This document shows, in pieces, positions 46,332 to 57,700 of a stretch of 64,000 bases of DNA. Within the stretch, counting starts at the first letter, position 1; each line of letters starts with the position of its first letter. The translations under genes and the position numbers were made by a program. The notes under the pieces were generated by a model. That model did no database searches. It saw only the letters and a program-made list of their open reading frames with translations, and was not told the origin of the DNA. The DNA comes from Beroe forskalii (lineage: Eukaryota; Ctenophora; Nuda; Beroida; Beroidae), in assembly GCA_011033025.1 (NCBI GenBank), contig WFMF01000285.1, positions 62,001 to 126,000 on the forward strand, in the 5' to 3' direction.

Positions 46332-46949
46332 ATGAGGGCTGTTACAGTACTGCTGCTACTGACCGTCGCTACAGTTGTTAATTCATCAGAAATAGCACCT
46401 GATTTTACCCAAAGAGCTTTGAGTGGAGCCAAGGAAAGTACCCATTACAGACCGGTTGAGGGTGGTAAGGAATCAGACAAGGAGGATTCAAAAGAGCATC
46501 TGATATCCTTACGACACCAACTCGCAGTTCAAGAAGCAGAAATGAAGAGTCTATCCCACATCCTTACAGCGAAGCAAAACACACTCCAGGAAACGCTGGA
46601 TCGTATTGAAGCCGCTACTTCTCTAGCTCAGTGGAACGCGCTGCACCTCAGCGCACTGAGCACGTGCACGCAGTTCCACGCGCCGACCACCAAGACCCTC
46701 TACCCCTTCATACAGGGGGTGAGCTGCGCGGAGGTGTGCGCGCGCACCAACACCCAGTTCATCGAGTGTCTGGCTGTAGTCAGGGTCTACCTGACGGGGG
46801 AGGGACAGGCAAGGGCCGAGAACGTACCCCTGGGGCACTCCTGGGCGCGCAGTGGGTCTTGTCATTCTACCAGGTACTCCTTAGGCTCCGAGTTGGAGAA
46901 GGCAGCTGAGCCGAGGGGGTATTATACTGCGTGTTGTTGTGGATACTGA
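46332..46949 (+). CDS. secreted coiled-coil protein with C-terminal cysteine domain ending CCCGY
   Basis: A 205-residue product in a single coding exon. It starts MRAVTVLLLLTVATVVNSSE, a clear signal peptide. An acidic, Lys-rich linker follows, then a heptad-like helix (residues about 55-95: LRHQLAVQEAEMKSL through TLQETLDRIEAA), which suggests oligomerisation. The C-terminal ~90 residues hold CTQF, SCAEVCARTN, FIEC, a lone Cys, and the ending YYTACCCGY. This looks like a disulphide-bonded globular module. Secreted proteins ending in CCC after an SCxxVC motif occur in marine invertebrates, but I cannot name a family or function. The ATG at 46332 is chosen because the signal peptide begins there; the frame stays open upstream to an acceptor. 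The coding end is duplicated directly downstream. Confidence 0.8.
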   Translation: MRAVTVLLLLTVATVVNSSEIAPDFTQRALSGAKESTHYRPVEGGKESDKEDSKEHLISLRHQLAVQEAEMKSLSHILTAKQNTLQETLDRIEAATSLAQWNALHLSALSTCTQFHAPTTKTLYPFIQGVSCAEVCARTNTQFIECLAVVRVYLTGEGQARAENVPLGHSWARSGSCHSTRYSLGSELEKAAEPRGYYTACCCGY

Positions 46950-47029
46950 GGACTCAGCACTGGAGAAGGCAGCTGAGCCGAGGGGATATTACACAGCATG
47001 TTGTTGTGGGTACTGAGGACTCAGCACTT
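46884..47029 (+). repeat. 67 bp tandem duplication of the gene's last 18 codons and stop
   Basis: The segment from LEKAAEPRG through YYTACCCGY, its TGA and 14 trailing bases is repeated once immediately after itself. The five differences within the unit (G/A, T/C, T/A, G/A, A/G) are all third-position synonymous changes. The second copy is out of frame with the first (10 bases after the stop), so read-through would not translate it. Confidence 0.9.
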
Positions 47030-48224
47030 TTCAATTATTCAGGATAGGAGTGATAACACTGTTATTAATGCAGAGAGGAAGAACAATAATATGATACAGT
47101 CAGACAAAAGTCACATTCATGATTCATGAACCCGTTATGAACTCGGGAATTGGATTTGACAACATTTTGAAATTTATTTATCAGGGTTTATAACTGTAGA
47201 GTATTAGGCATATTTTCAAGCGAGAATATTTTATTGAATGTTGGCGTTACAAGAAATATTCATTTTATAAAGTCATTTCATTGAATATTCAATAGGAATT
47301 GTACGTGTTTTTGACGCGAGTGTCTGCCGAGAAAATCGGAATACTTTTGAAAACTTCATTATCATCATTAAACATTTCGCAGAGTGAGAATGGCTGACAA
47401 AGGCAATCGGTGAGGCTTATCATTATGAATATAATGACAAAAGTAAATTATGTTCTGATGTGGTCAAAAGAATGCCCATAAAGACTCATAATAAATCCAC
47501 AGCACACTCCGTAGTGCCATATGAAATTATAAGCGAGGGGGTTGATATAACTAAATAAAGGCACAGGAGTGGATGGGTGGGAGTGGGTGGGTCCTTACTG
47601 TCACTACTTTGAGTTGTAATCTTCCCGATGATTCTCTCTGTGTAACAGCTGTTACAATTCTACACGGTGGTTTGAGTCCACAGAGGTAGAGAGAGAACAC
47701 ATGACTCTGAATATAAAGTCCTACTAATACAATAATAACAGGGTGTTTGTAACACATGGATCAACATACTGCTATATTTAGAAGCAGTGAAGCAGCTGGT
47801 ATTATTAAACAGAGTACCATCCAACCATCCCTCATACTATCACCAGGTAAACACCACTACCCAGGTCTCCCTTACTAACCATCCCTCATCACCAGGTTAC
47901 CACCACTACCCAGGTCTCCCTTACTAACCATCCCTCTTACCCACTACCTTACAACAACATGTACTACCTAACAACATCATACTCATATACATGCCAGGTA
48001 CTGCCAACCAACACCTTTATAAACAGAGTAACCAGGCAATACCAAGTTAGCTTCGCCATGCGTTCAGTCGTACCAAGTTAGCAGATACTGTACACCAAGT
48101 TCTGCCATGCTTCACTGATTAGGGATTACCAGGGAATGCTGTGGTAGGTTTAAAGCAGTGACCTAACCTTTCTAGGCTTTACGCTCAGTTCATCTCCATA
48201 CCTCGTTAACATAATATATAGAAC

Positions 48225-48395
48225 TATAGGTCGAAGGAGTAACCTAATACCACATATATGTAGTGAGCGCGAAGCGCGAACTATATATAGACGCATTATT
48301 GGCCGAAGCGAAGCTGAGGCCAATAATGGTTTGTTTTGGACGAGGCGAAGCCGAGTTCAAAACAATGTGGTATTAGGTACTCCTGAGACCTATGG
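48225..48395. mobile_element. ~170 bp inverted-repeat element with three internal GCGAAGC stem-loops
   Basis: The outer arms (48225-48255 and 48365-48395) pair over about 28 bases with few mismatches (ACCTAATACCACAT/ATGTGGTATTAGGT). Inside are three hairpins: 48256-48290 (GAGCGCGAAGCGCGA), 48294-48328 (perfect CATTATTGGCC stem, GAAGCGAAGCTGA loop) and 48333-48363 (GTTTTGGAC/GTTCAAAAC type stem, GAGGCGAAGCCGA). The whole could fold as a cloverleaf. Non-autonomous element is inference. Confidence 0.75.
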
Positions 48396-48769
48396 TGATA
48401 TTACATGGCGAAATTACATAAATTATGTGGTGGAAACTCATAAGAAATATGAAACATGACGTCTCATACTCTCATAGTTGTACTTGTATCAGGCGTCATG
48501 GTTAGAATGCTCTCGCCGGTAATTGCATTTTTGTCGGGCCTCAAGACATGTACTTGTAGACATATGTCGATGGAATGCATATTGTGATGCCATGTAGCAA
48601 TTTACCACAGTGAAGCAAGATAACGGCGTCATTTGAACAGCCTGTTGATCATTGGAGTCTCAAATACCACAAAATTCGAATATCTGCGTTCCAACCAAAT
48701 TATTCAAATTGAATTGGCACTTGAGGCGGCAGGTATCGTTACTCGTGTAATGGTCCGCAAACAAATGTA

Positions 48770-49045
48770 GACAACTCACGTCATAAACTTGCTTATTGAA
48801 TCTAAGACGATGTCATCATTGTAAATACCCTATCAACTCTTGGAAAATCCTATAACATGGGGTTATAGGATCCGAACGACTCTAAAAAGATATGTAGGCG
48901 ACTCACGTCATAAACTTTCATATTGAATCTACGTCGGAGTCATCATTGTAGCTCGGGCTTATAGGGTCGGAAACGACCACATAACATGGGGTTACAGGAT
49001 CCCAACCGACCACATAACATGGGGTTACAGGATCCGACCGACCCT
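48770..49045. repeat. tandem repeats with ACTCACGTCATAAACTT and ACATGGGGTTA(T/C)AGGATCC
   Basis: A ~120-base unit (from ACTCACGTCATAAACTT) occurs twice. It is followed by three to four ~36-base units CCACATAACATGGGGTTACAGGATC. No coding signal. Confidence 0.7.
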
Positions 49046-50584
49046 ATACTAAAGAAATTCCCCGATGTATATGGTGGCGAATAAGGGCTTATGAGCCATG
49101 TAATATACCAGTATAGGTACAAAGTTATACGAACAGCCAGATTGGACTATTGAATATGCGCGCGCATTGCACAATGACATGACGTCATTATCGTAGCACT
49201 TTAAACTGAGTATCCTACTTTTGAATGCCTTGCACTGCCAGCATTCCGTTTTTAAGCGCTGTGCGTTTAATGTAGGTGATAATGAAACCATCAATGGCTC
49301 AATAGGTCTTCTTGTCTTTTTATCTTCTTCCAAATAATAATAATTTACAACACTACTGTAAACAATCAAATTTGATATTATGAACTATGAAGGACAAGTT
49401 ATAAAAGAGCTGATGATTAAAGAAATTAATTCACTATTTTATTATTTAAACTTTGCTTCTCGCTGCTCAAAAGCTGTTTATTATCCATCAATTTGAACAG
49501 GGATCTACACTCCCAAAAAAAGAAATCTATTCTAGTAGCTGATTGACTAGCAACACTGACTACGGTGCTCAGGGCACATTAGTAAATTCTAAACTTAACC
49601 CGCATCAGTTCATCCTTTTTTAATAATGTAGGAGAGCACATGGGGGAAACCTGAGTTATGTCAGCAACAAACCTAAAAGTCAAGTTTGGTCCAGACGAAT
49701 TTGATTGAAAGTACTTATGATAAAAAGTTGGTAGGATTTAAACTTTAGGTTGCTGAAGGTTGGTCGAATGAGTTCACTAAAATCAGTGTTTTATCAAGTG
49801 ACCCCTAAGAGTTCACTAAAATCAGCATAGTAAGAATCTAATTGAGATTAAACCTGTTGATTGAAGAGTTCCGAGTAGACAACCGTACTCCACTTGACTT
49901 GATCCTTTTACTTATCCTCTGAAAATACGGTGATATTTTCTACTTTTTTATTTCCTACCACTGTATTTTAAATATACCATTTTATCTTTTACTTTAAGTT
50001 TTGGTTGGAAAGGCAATGACACAACAAAAGTTTTATTCATGAAATTTTGGGCCATATACATTGTGAATATTTCAACTTCCTATTAACTTTATTATGAACT
50101 ACTCAGGGACAAATTCTGTGTTTTTTCATGGGAACTTCAATTTCATTCACTACAAATGAAAATTGAAATTCGAATTATTCACCCAATTACATCGAATAGC
50201 AGAACTCATAACCTGTAAATGTAAAGATATTATGTCGAGTAGTAACTAGAGCAGTATACTAAAATTTGGCTGAATTTTGATTTCCGGGATTATCTAGCAA
50301 AATGATAATACGACATCGGTTTTAGTCGATTTTTGACCCCAAAAAACTACTCTGCTTCATGTAGTGCACAGTACACTGGCATATTTTCGGGCCAAAAATG
50401 GACTTACTGGAAATATCATGAAACTAATTGAATATTGTTTAGCATCTTTGTGAAACCATCATAAACCAATTTCCAGGCAAATCAAGTGTACTTTGCAGTC
50501 TTCAGAGTCCAAACCGGGCACTTTTTTCGAAAAATTTAAATTAGATTGGCTCAAAATGAGCTGGAAATGGTCATATTAATAGGT

Positions 50585-50860
50585 GCACATTTCGAGACTC
50601 GGTTTATAATATCTTTCTATGTTACTCTTTCAAAATATACCGTGATGCAATGATATGAAGTGGTGGAACACGCCCTTTTTACAGCACAGGAAAATTATGA
50701 ATTAGTGAATTATCCAAATATAGCCAATTTCAACATAATTGACATCAAACTAGCATGTTTTGATCCACTGAGTCGATTCCTGATGTTATCTTTTGGTTTA
50801 GACTCAACCCTGGCCATCCAGGTGCGACCACGCCCATTTCTGGTGCCATATATCGGAGCA
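50585..50860 (+). repeat. dispersed repeat, copy A (inverted relative to copy B near 54.4-54.6 kb)
   Basis: Shares TTCGAGACTCGGTTTATA, ATATACCGTGA(T/C)GCAA, GGAACACGCC, TTGACATCAAACTAG and CCAGGTGCGACCACGCCC, in the same order, with the reverse complement of 54375-54605. Strongly diverged, so an old element. The two copies flank the GT31 gene as an inverted pair. Confidence 0.7.
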
Positions 50861-51019
50861 AAAGTTTAAAAGAGACAAAACGCTTTTTTAACCCAAATCT
50901 GGGCATTTTAACCATCAAATTGGTACCTTTTTGTCCTGAATTTTAAAACATAATGTTCCATAATGAAATTCACTTATTTGTGGCCATACCACGCCCTCTT
51001 TACAACATACGCAATTTAA

Positions 51020-51954
51020 CTATTGTTGATGGCCACGAACATTTTCGTTGCAATAAAACCCGTGTTGCAAGAAGTGGTCCATGAGCTGGGCCCCCACCGA
51101 GAGGGGCTTGATTTGTGTGATAATGAACAAGTCCGACCTATGAGCGCCACAGCCTTGCGTGATATTTGAGATTTCTGTGACCGCGATCTTGCCCGACATC
51201 CATATTAGTACTCCCGTATGCTCGTCATCTATATCCAGGACGGGCTGCCGGTCCCTGTCCCAGACACTCGCACAGCTCCACGACCGTGTCGTGGGCGTAG
51301 ATGACCCCCGTACCGGTGCAATACGTGGGGTACCGGTTCGGGGGCCACTTCTCCACGCTCGAGGCGTACTTTCCGGCCCTGTGCACACCGTTACTCGTGC
51401 ATTCGTGGCCCCCGTAGAACATGTCCGCTTTACCGCTCTCCACAATACCGAGTAGATGACGATTCAGACCGTTCACATTGACAATCGTGTCCTCGTCAAC
51501 CACGATCAGGAAGGTAAACTTGTAGTTGTCAATGGCGTACTGGAGGGCTTTCATCAGTTTGAACGTTAGCCGTGTTTGCACATCAAGGGTCGGGATCAGC
51601 ACGATATCTCCATACTTCTCATGTTCCCGCATCGTACGTTCCCTCGGCCACTGCTCGTCCATACTGAGGCCCACGTAAAACACGTGTTTCCACGAGATCT
51701 CCCGTCCCTCGTCATCTCGCCAGTCGTGCTTCAGCCAACTCTGTTCACGTAAGAATTGCCGATCGGCCTCGTCTTGAGGTAGGGATTTTGTCATGATGAC
51801 GAAGAAATACGATCCCTCTTCCGCATCATCCGGCAGCTTGTGGCGACACGATGATTTCCGGTGGTTCAGACTCCTTCGATAGGATAATGTGAAAAATGAG
51901 ATACGTTGCAGTAAGCGATATTATAATGACCAATTTTATCACTCGTGTATCCAT
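51020..51954 (-). CDS. GT31-family (beta-1,3-galactosyltransferase-like) type II membrane glycosyltransferase, two apparent frameshifts
   Basis: Golgi enzyme type that adds a sugar from a UDP-sugar to glycans. Starts MDTRVIKLVIIISL, a short cytoplasmic tail plus one membrane anchor (residues about 5-26), the normal topology. Luminal part: EEGSYFFVIMTKS, KHVFYVGLS, YGDIVLIPTLD, then the DxD-type VDED metal site (LIVVDEDTIVNVNG), YPTYCTGTGVIYAHD, and DDEHTGVLI in place of the usual EDVYVG. Family, DxD and the YCTGTG motif are clear. The reading frame changes by one extra base at an AAA run (51855-51857) and again at a CCC run (51253-51255). Between them the frame and motifs are intact, so either the assembly has homopolymer errors or this is a young pseudogene. 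The whole ~310-codon gene has no intron. It ends at TAG 51020-51022. Confidence 0.82.
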
Positions 51955-53709
51955 ACCTGAATTTAAGCTTGATTAATTGTACAGAATGAAAGAATTAATT
52001 AATCATCAAGTTATAAGTTCTATGACAGGAATCTGGTGCTCCTTCTGATTTGATCCATTGGAGTGCCCAGAAGTATGCATAAGAGATCATTAAAACTTTA
52101 ATAAGAGTTATCTCTTGAAATTTTGTAGGCCATTCGAGTATCAAAGAATCAACCGAAATGGTTAAACTATGATGGCAATTTTCATGCAACCTTTTGTTTT
52201 AATTTCGATCAAGTTTTAAGTCATAATATCTTAATGTCATCAAAGCTTTAATCAAGCAATCGTTGACATATAACACAGAGTAAATGATAGCCTAGGCGAA
52301 ATAAAACTAACTGAATAATAGATCAGTTTCGGACTGAAAGTGCCGCGCACAAATTTTGACCATCTAATAGCGCTAAAACGCTTGGTTGGCAGGTTAAACT
52401 AATGTGTTTCGAGAGATTGGGGCACCTGAATCAAGTATCAGACTGTTGAGACTTGACCCATACACTAGAATTCGGAATTTTGGGATTGCGATTTTTTTAG
52501 ATCCAGGGGTGTGCTTCGGAATCCCGAATGTTCAATTTTGGAGATCATTCGGGATTACGGTTTTCGGGATTCCGCGTTTTCGAGATTCCGGGGGTATACC
52601 CATACCCCAGAAATAACTTAGTTGATTGACGAAAATGTGATGGAAAGACACAAAACTATCAGCTAAAATATTAATGTTAATGCGACAAAAAAGTCATGTT
52701 GATCAGAGATGAAACAGGTTCACACGTATTGCACGAGAAATTCTTCTTCATATTATCACGTGTCAATATCAGCAAGTATATGTGAATATGATAAAAGAGA
52801 CGAATAGATTATGAGATGAAGAGTAAACGCGTTTGCGTGCTAGTAATACCACAATACTGTATTCATCCTTTTAATCTTATTCATGCTGGGCCAACACGTG
52901 GTATCTAAACTCATGGTATGACCTCAAATACAAGTATGACAAAGGAACTTCAGTTTTACTTTGATTGAATTGACGAAAAAACCCCTATTCCCTCCTGGCC
53001 AGAGGTAACCCCCACAGAATAAAAAAACCATTAATTCATGTGCTGGTGGCCTGGCCAGGGCAAGCCTTGCCAGTCAACACGTGGTATCTCAACTCACACG
53101 GTATGACCAGTGGTCCATGAAGGTTCAGTTTTTGCTTTGATCAAAAGTATAGGCTATTTACAAGTTCTGGGTCATTGCTATCCATTGTTTACGTCATCAA
53201 CTTGAAATTTTGCCTTTTTTTTGAGAAAATCTTTTATGCGCATTTTTCACCAGAAAGGAGAAGATAGCTCATTGAAAATCGTTAGTGGAAATTTAAGTGC
53301 TTCAGAAAATCACCATTGGGCTATAACGATTTTTCCGAGTTTAAACGATTTTCTTAAGGTACGGTGAAAAATCCAATTTCAAAAATTTTAGGAGAAAAAA
53401 CAAACGAATGATATGTCAAGAACATCAGAGCCATGTTGTACTAGGTATCTTATAGGCTGTATGGGAAGTTGGTTTTTCTTATTTGGGTGCTATCGTCTCA
53501 AAATCGCGTAAAACACCAGTGAAACATATCGCTGGCAGTATCACCGAATATCCGAATGACAGGGTCCGGAGGTCGAATAAAACCAGTTCTAGCTATCGCT
53601 GAGACCGAATTCCAGTAACAGGGGTATAACGGGGTAACACGAATAACGAAATTCTAGGACTATCGCTGAGTTCAACACGTTTTTAGGTATCACTAACAGT
53701 CTAGCTAGA

Positions 53710-54150
53710 GAATGAATTGATCACTGACACCAGTCTGATGCATCACTGACACCAGCCTGATGCATCACTCACACCAGTCTGATGAATCACTGACACCAGT
53801 CTGATGCATCACTGACACCAGTCTGACATATCACTGACACCAGTCTGATGCATCACTGACACCAGTCTGATGTATCACTGACACTAGTTTGATGTATCAC
53901 TAGCACCAGTTAAATGTATCACCGGTACCAGTCTGACGTATCACTGACACTGGTCTGACGTATCACTTGACACTTGCGCCAGTCTTGAGTTTCACAGACA
54001 CCAGTCTGACGTATTGACACTGACACCAGACTGACATATCCCAAGCAGTCTTACGTATCGCTGACACCAGTTGAATGTATAACTGACACCAGTATGAGGT
54101 ATCAATGACACTAAGCTGTAAGCTGGTGTATCACAGATACCAGTCTTCTG
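53710..54150. repeat. minisatellite, ~23 bp unit ATCACTGACACCAGTCTGATG
   Basis: About 18 units, regular at first and degenerating toward 54150 (GTATCACTGACACTGGTCTGACG variants). No exon end matching the unit was found, so unlike several other arrays here it has no visible link to a splice junction. Confidence 0.85.
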
Positions 54151-54374
54151 AAAAACCCTGACAATCGGTGTTGATAAGATTAACTATTGGCTTTTCATCC
54201 CTTGCTTGCATTCTGAATAGGGTTTGGTCGCACGTATTTCGTCAGGATGAGGTCAAACCTTCAGTATATCATCGGGAATCCATTCAGAGGGTCAAAAACT
54301 ACTTATTCGATATATGACATGTTATGGAATGGGCGGAAATTATTTCATGTAATTTTGCTTCGATTTGGTGGCAC

Positions 54375-54605
54375 TGAAAATTTAAATGGGCATTGGGCGT
54401 TGTCGCACCTGGAAAGCTAGTTTGATGTCAATCATGTTTAAATTCCCAAAATTGGAAATAATTAAAAATTTCAGAATTTTTCCACGGTAAAAATGGGCGA
54501 CGTCATTTTGGCGTGTTCAACCAATTTTCATCGTTGCGTCACGGTATATTTCGAAAGAGTTACTGATGAAAACCCTATAAACCGAGTCTCGAACTTAAAC
54601 CTAAA
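54375..54605 (-). repeat. dispersed repeat, copy B
   Basis: Reverse-complement relative of 50585-50860, with conserved blocks CTAGTTTGATGTCAA, GGCGTGTTCAACCA and TATAAACCGAGTCTCGAA in matching order. It contains a CGACGTCATT stretch not shared with copy A. Confidence 0.65.
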
Positions 54606-54768
54606 ATGCAGAGTTGGCAATTTGTGTGCATAACTATATAATTATCAAGAAAAAAGATAAGCCAATCACCATCGGTTTCAGGGAATTTCGAGAATGGCGA
54701 TTTTTCGACTCGAAAATATCTTGATTCTGAATGTCTGTAATTAAGTAAATCAAGGTTGAACTACTTAC

Positions 54769-57700
54769 GTATTGAGTGATCTGAGAAAGGGTAGTTCCAG
54801 TGTCGAACACTTCATCCAGAGGCTTGTCAAACACTGAAATACACAAAGTTAATAACTGTCAATGAACCAATGCCAATAAAGAAAGATCTTGGCTTTAATG
54901 ATGTCTTTAAAAATAAGTTGAGAATCATCTTATGCGGTCTAATCAAGGAGAAATCAAAATTTTCCGTAGCTCTTTACCACCGAGGGGCTTTTATTTTCCT
55001 CATTTTACCGACTACCCCAATAAAAATCCAATGCCCTCAGCTGCATAGCAGGCTGTAGAAGCGATAATTCAAGCGTTCAGTACCTAATTTCGGCATATTA
55101 TTATGATAATGAAAAGTAGCTGTGCTGTCAGAAGAGCTCGAGCTCTCTACTTCTCCTTATGACGCTTATCTGCCGGGTTTTCAACACTCGTTTAGAGTCG
55201 AGTTAGCTTCCAGGTACAAGGAACAAAGCACTGCAAGTTACTCTATCATTGCTGCTGCTGGGTGATAATGCTTACACGTCTGTGTCATTATCCAATAAGT
55301 CGCTTAGATTCTCGTTATTGGAACTTGGAAAACAGGGGAAAAACAATCAAGCTAATAGCGCGTTAAAAGGACATGGCCTGGAAAAACAGTGTTTGAAAAA
55401 TTAAGCTGTATAAAGTGCGCATGTGCTTTTCAAGTTCTATCATCACAACCTTTTATTATATTAGAATTTTATTACTCCCAAGTCCATGGTCATTAAAGAC
55501 TTCGTTGACTAGCAACAGAGAAAATTACATGTACAGTCCCAGACCCTGGCCCGTGACATATTTGATTATTATTGAATGTACATTTGACGTAATACACAGT
55601 GCATTTAAATATTCATGCAACGTTAGGCACACCTTGGGCCTGCTTTATAACCCAGACGTATGCAAAAGATTGTCCATTTATTAACATTGCAACACAATAT
55701 ATACTTATACCAATGTATAGCTGGTTAAGTACCCAGCATTGACCACACACCGCGATATACCCGGTTTGACTTGACAAATTCCCCTCTTTGAACCATGGCA
55801 GTGAGGTCACATGGAAGCAGCGATAGTTGTAGCAGGACTTTGAGCAGTAGTGGCACTAGGATGGGGGATATGTCGAGACTAATTGCTGTATAGATCGAGG
55901 CCAACAGACACCTGATGTTGCATGAAGTGCTACGCCACTTGAGGAGACATTCGGCAAAGACATTTTGACAAAGACATTTTGATAAAGACAGATTCTCTCT
56001 TTCTCTGAAGAGACATTTGTGTTACTGTTGTAACTGCGTGAGATCCAGCAGTAACATCGTCACACATTCAATATCCATGATTGTTTTAGGACTGTTATTA
56101 AGATTAATTAGTATGTCTTTTTGAACTATTAACTGAAAACAATTTTTTCTTCTCGACTGCATTATATTCCAGACAGACATAAAACCACTTACAGACATAC
56201 ACTGACAAGGTCGGAAAAGAGAGGCGTTGTCAGCGCTAGAGAGAGACTTTGGGGGTTAACCAGTATACTTATATGAGAGATACCTATATTAGAATATACA
56301 TCGCCAGCGTATATATATTGAGGATCATTTTATCCAAGAAAGGAATAATCGATTAAGTTTCTCTCCCTCCCTAGCTACTCTCTTAAGAAGGGCAATAATA
56401 CACTTCAAAATGTATACTGAAGTACACAATAATACACTTAAAAATGAATACAGAAGTACATTATGATACACTTCAAAATGTAACCTGAAGTACATAGTGA
56501 TAAAATTTAAAATTTATAGGGAAGTACACATGTACAATAATACAGTGTCACTACATAGTGTATAGTGAAGTATAAATCTACAACTATACAAATATATGTA
56601 AAACTATAGCATATTTTTAAACTAGACTAACAGTTGGCAGCTGCCCATGGAACATGTGGTGGTTACACCGCAAATCCGCTATGATAATGGGGTGACCGTC
56701 AACTTAAAGCTATTTGTACTTATTTACGATATGTATCCAGGTGTCTCAGGTCTTGCATCCAGCTGAGTGTATCGAGTGTATGAATGTAATGATATATGTA
56801 TAGTATCCAGGTGCAGATTACAGCTGTAAAAAGTTAACACCTACCAGCTTTACTACAACTGTCGAGTGCTGCAGTGAGATATAGTAACTGAGGAGTGGTA
56901 AACTTCTCTGTGAGGGTTACACAGGGATGGCTAGGTACCAACATAGTAGAAGAATTACTCTGGTGGATAAAAATATCTACAGAGAATTCCTCGACTTCAC
57001 AACTCAGAATTCATTGTACAAGCGTTTGGTGTTTTTTATGATTTTTACGTATCCTACATTGGTCCATAAACCAAAAAAATCAAGATTGGCCGAAGTCTCA
57101 TATAACATTTACAACTAACTTCGGGAACAAATTCATCCAAAAATACATCACTGACATGTTGCATTTTTGCAAGAAAAAGAACATCACGTTCCTAACCGTT
57201 GCTGCCTGTTTTTGTTACAAACAGTTACCGACACTGAAAGATGTGTTAAAACAATAATAGTTTCAGTTGCAATTTTTCAAAACTGGCTCATGCATCATAA
57301 AATAAATTTCTTCATGAAACTATAGATTGCATAATTACAACACTGATAGGAGGTTCCAAGATGATAAAAGGATAAAGTGCTCAAATTTTCTCAAAATTGT
57401 TAGCAAAAATGGGCACTCTATGCCTTCAAGAAGGTCAAAATATGCACTTTGATTACGTAGTGCAATAGTGCATTTTGTTACCACTGGACACTAATGGGTT
57501 AAAGGATTGATCTGTAGAAATTGCAAGGTGTAGATTTGAGTTTTGTCATCTCGCACATTTAGAGATCTATCTATTAGCCTTTCTGTGCAAGTTAGCATTT
57601 TCCACGAAATATAAAATGTATATTACTATATTAACGAATACGTCATGTGCCGTCAATCAATAATTCACAGACAATGCTCAGTGCTTAATTTCTCCAGCGA

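Larger units (their letters stand above)
47030..51019. other. intergenic stretch without recognised genes
   Basis: It holds repeats near 47840-47950 (CACCACTACCCAGGTCTCCC, two copies), a multi-hairpin element at 48225-48395, tandem repeats at 48770-49040 and a GATAATGACGTCAT copy at 49179. A dispersed-repeat copy lies at about 50585-50860. Open frames here have no support. Confidence 0.5.
51955..54768. other. no recognised exon; repeats including a 23 bp minisatellite
   Basis: Includes an ATTCGGGATT-type repeat at about 52460-52590 and duplicated CAACACGTGGTATCT segments near 52890 and 53070. The array at 53710-54150 and repeat copy B (54375-54605) also lie here. The PH-domain gene should continue through this stretch, but I could not identify further exons. 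Confidence 0.45.

Noticed and set aside
50660..50869. 69-codon plus-strand open frame
   Set aside because: Lies within a diverged dispersed repeat whose other copy does not keep the frame.
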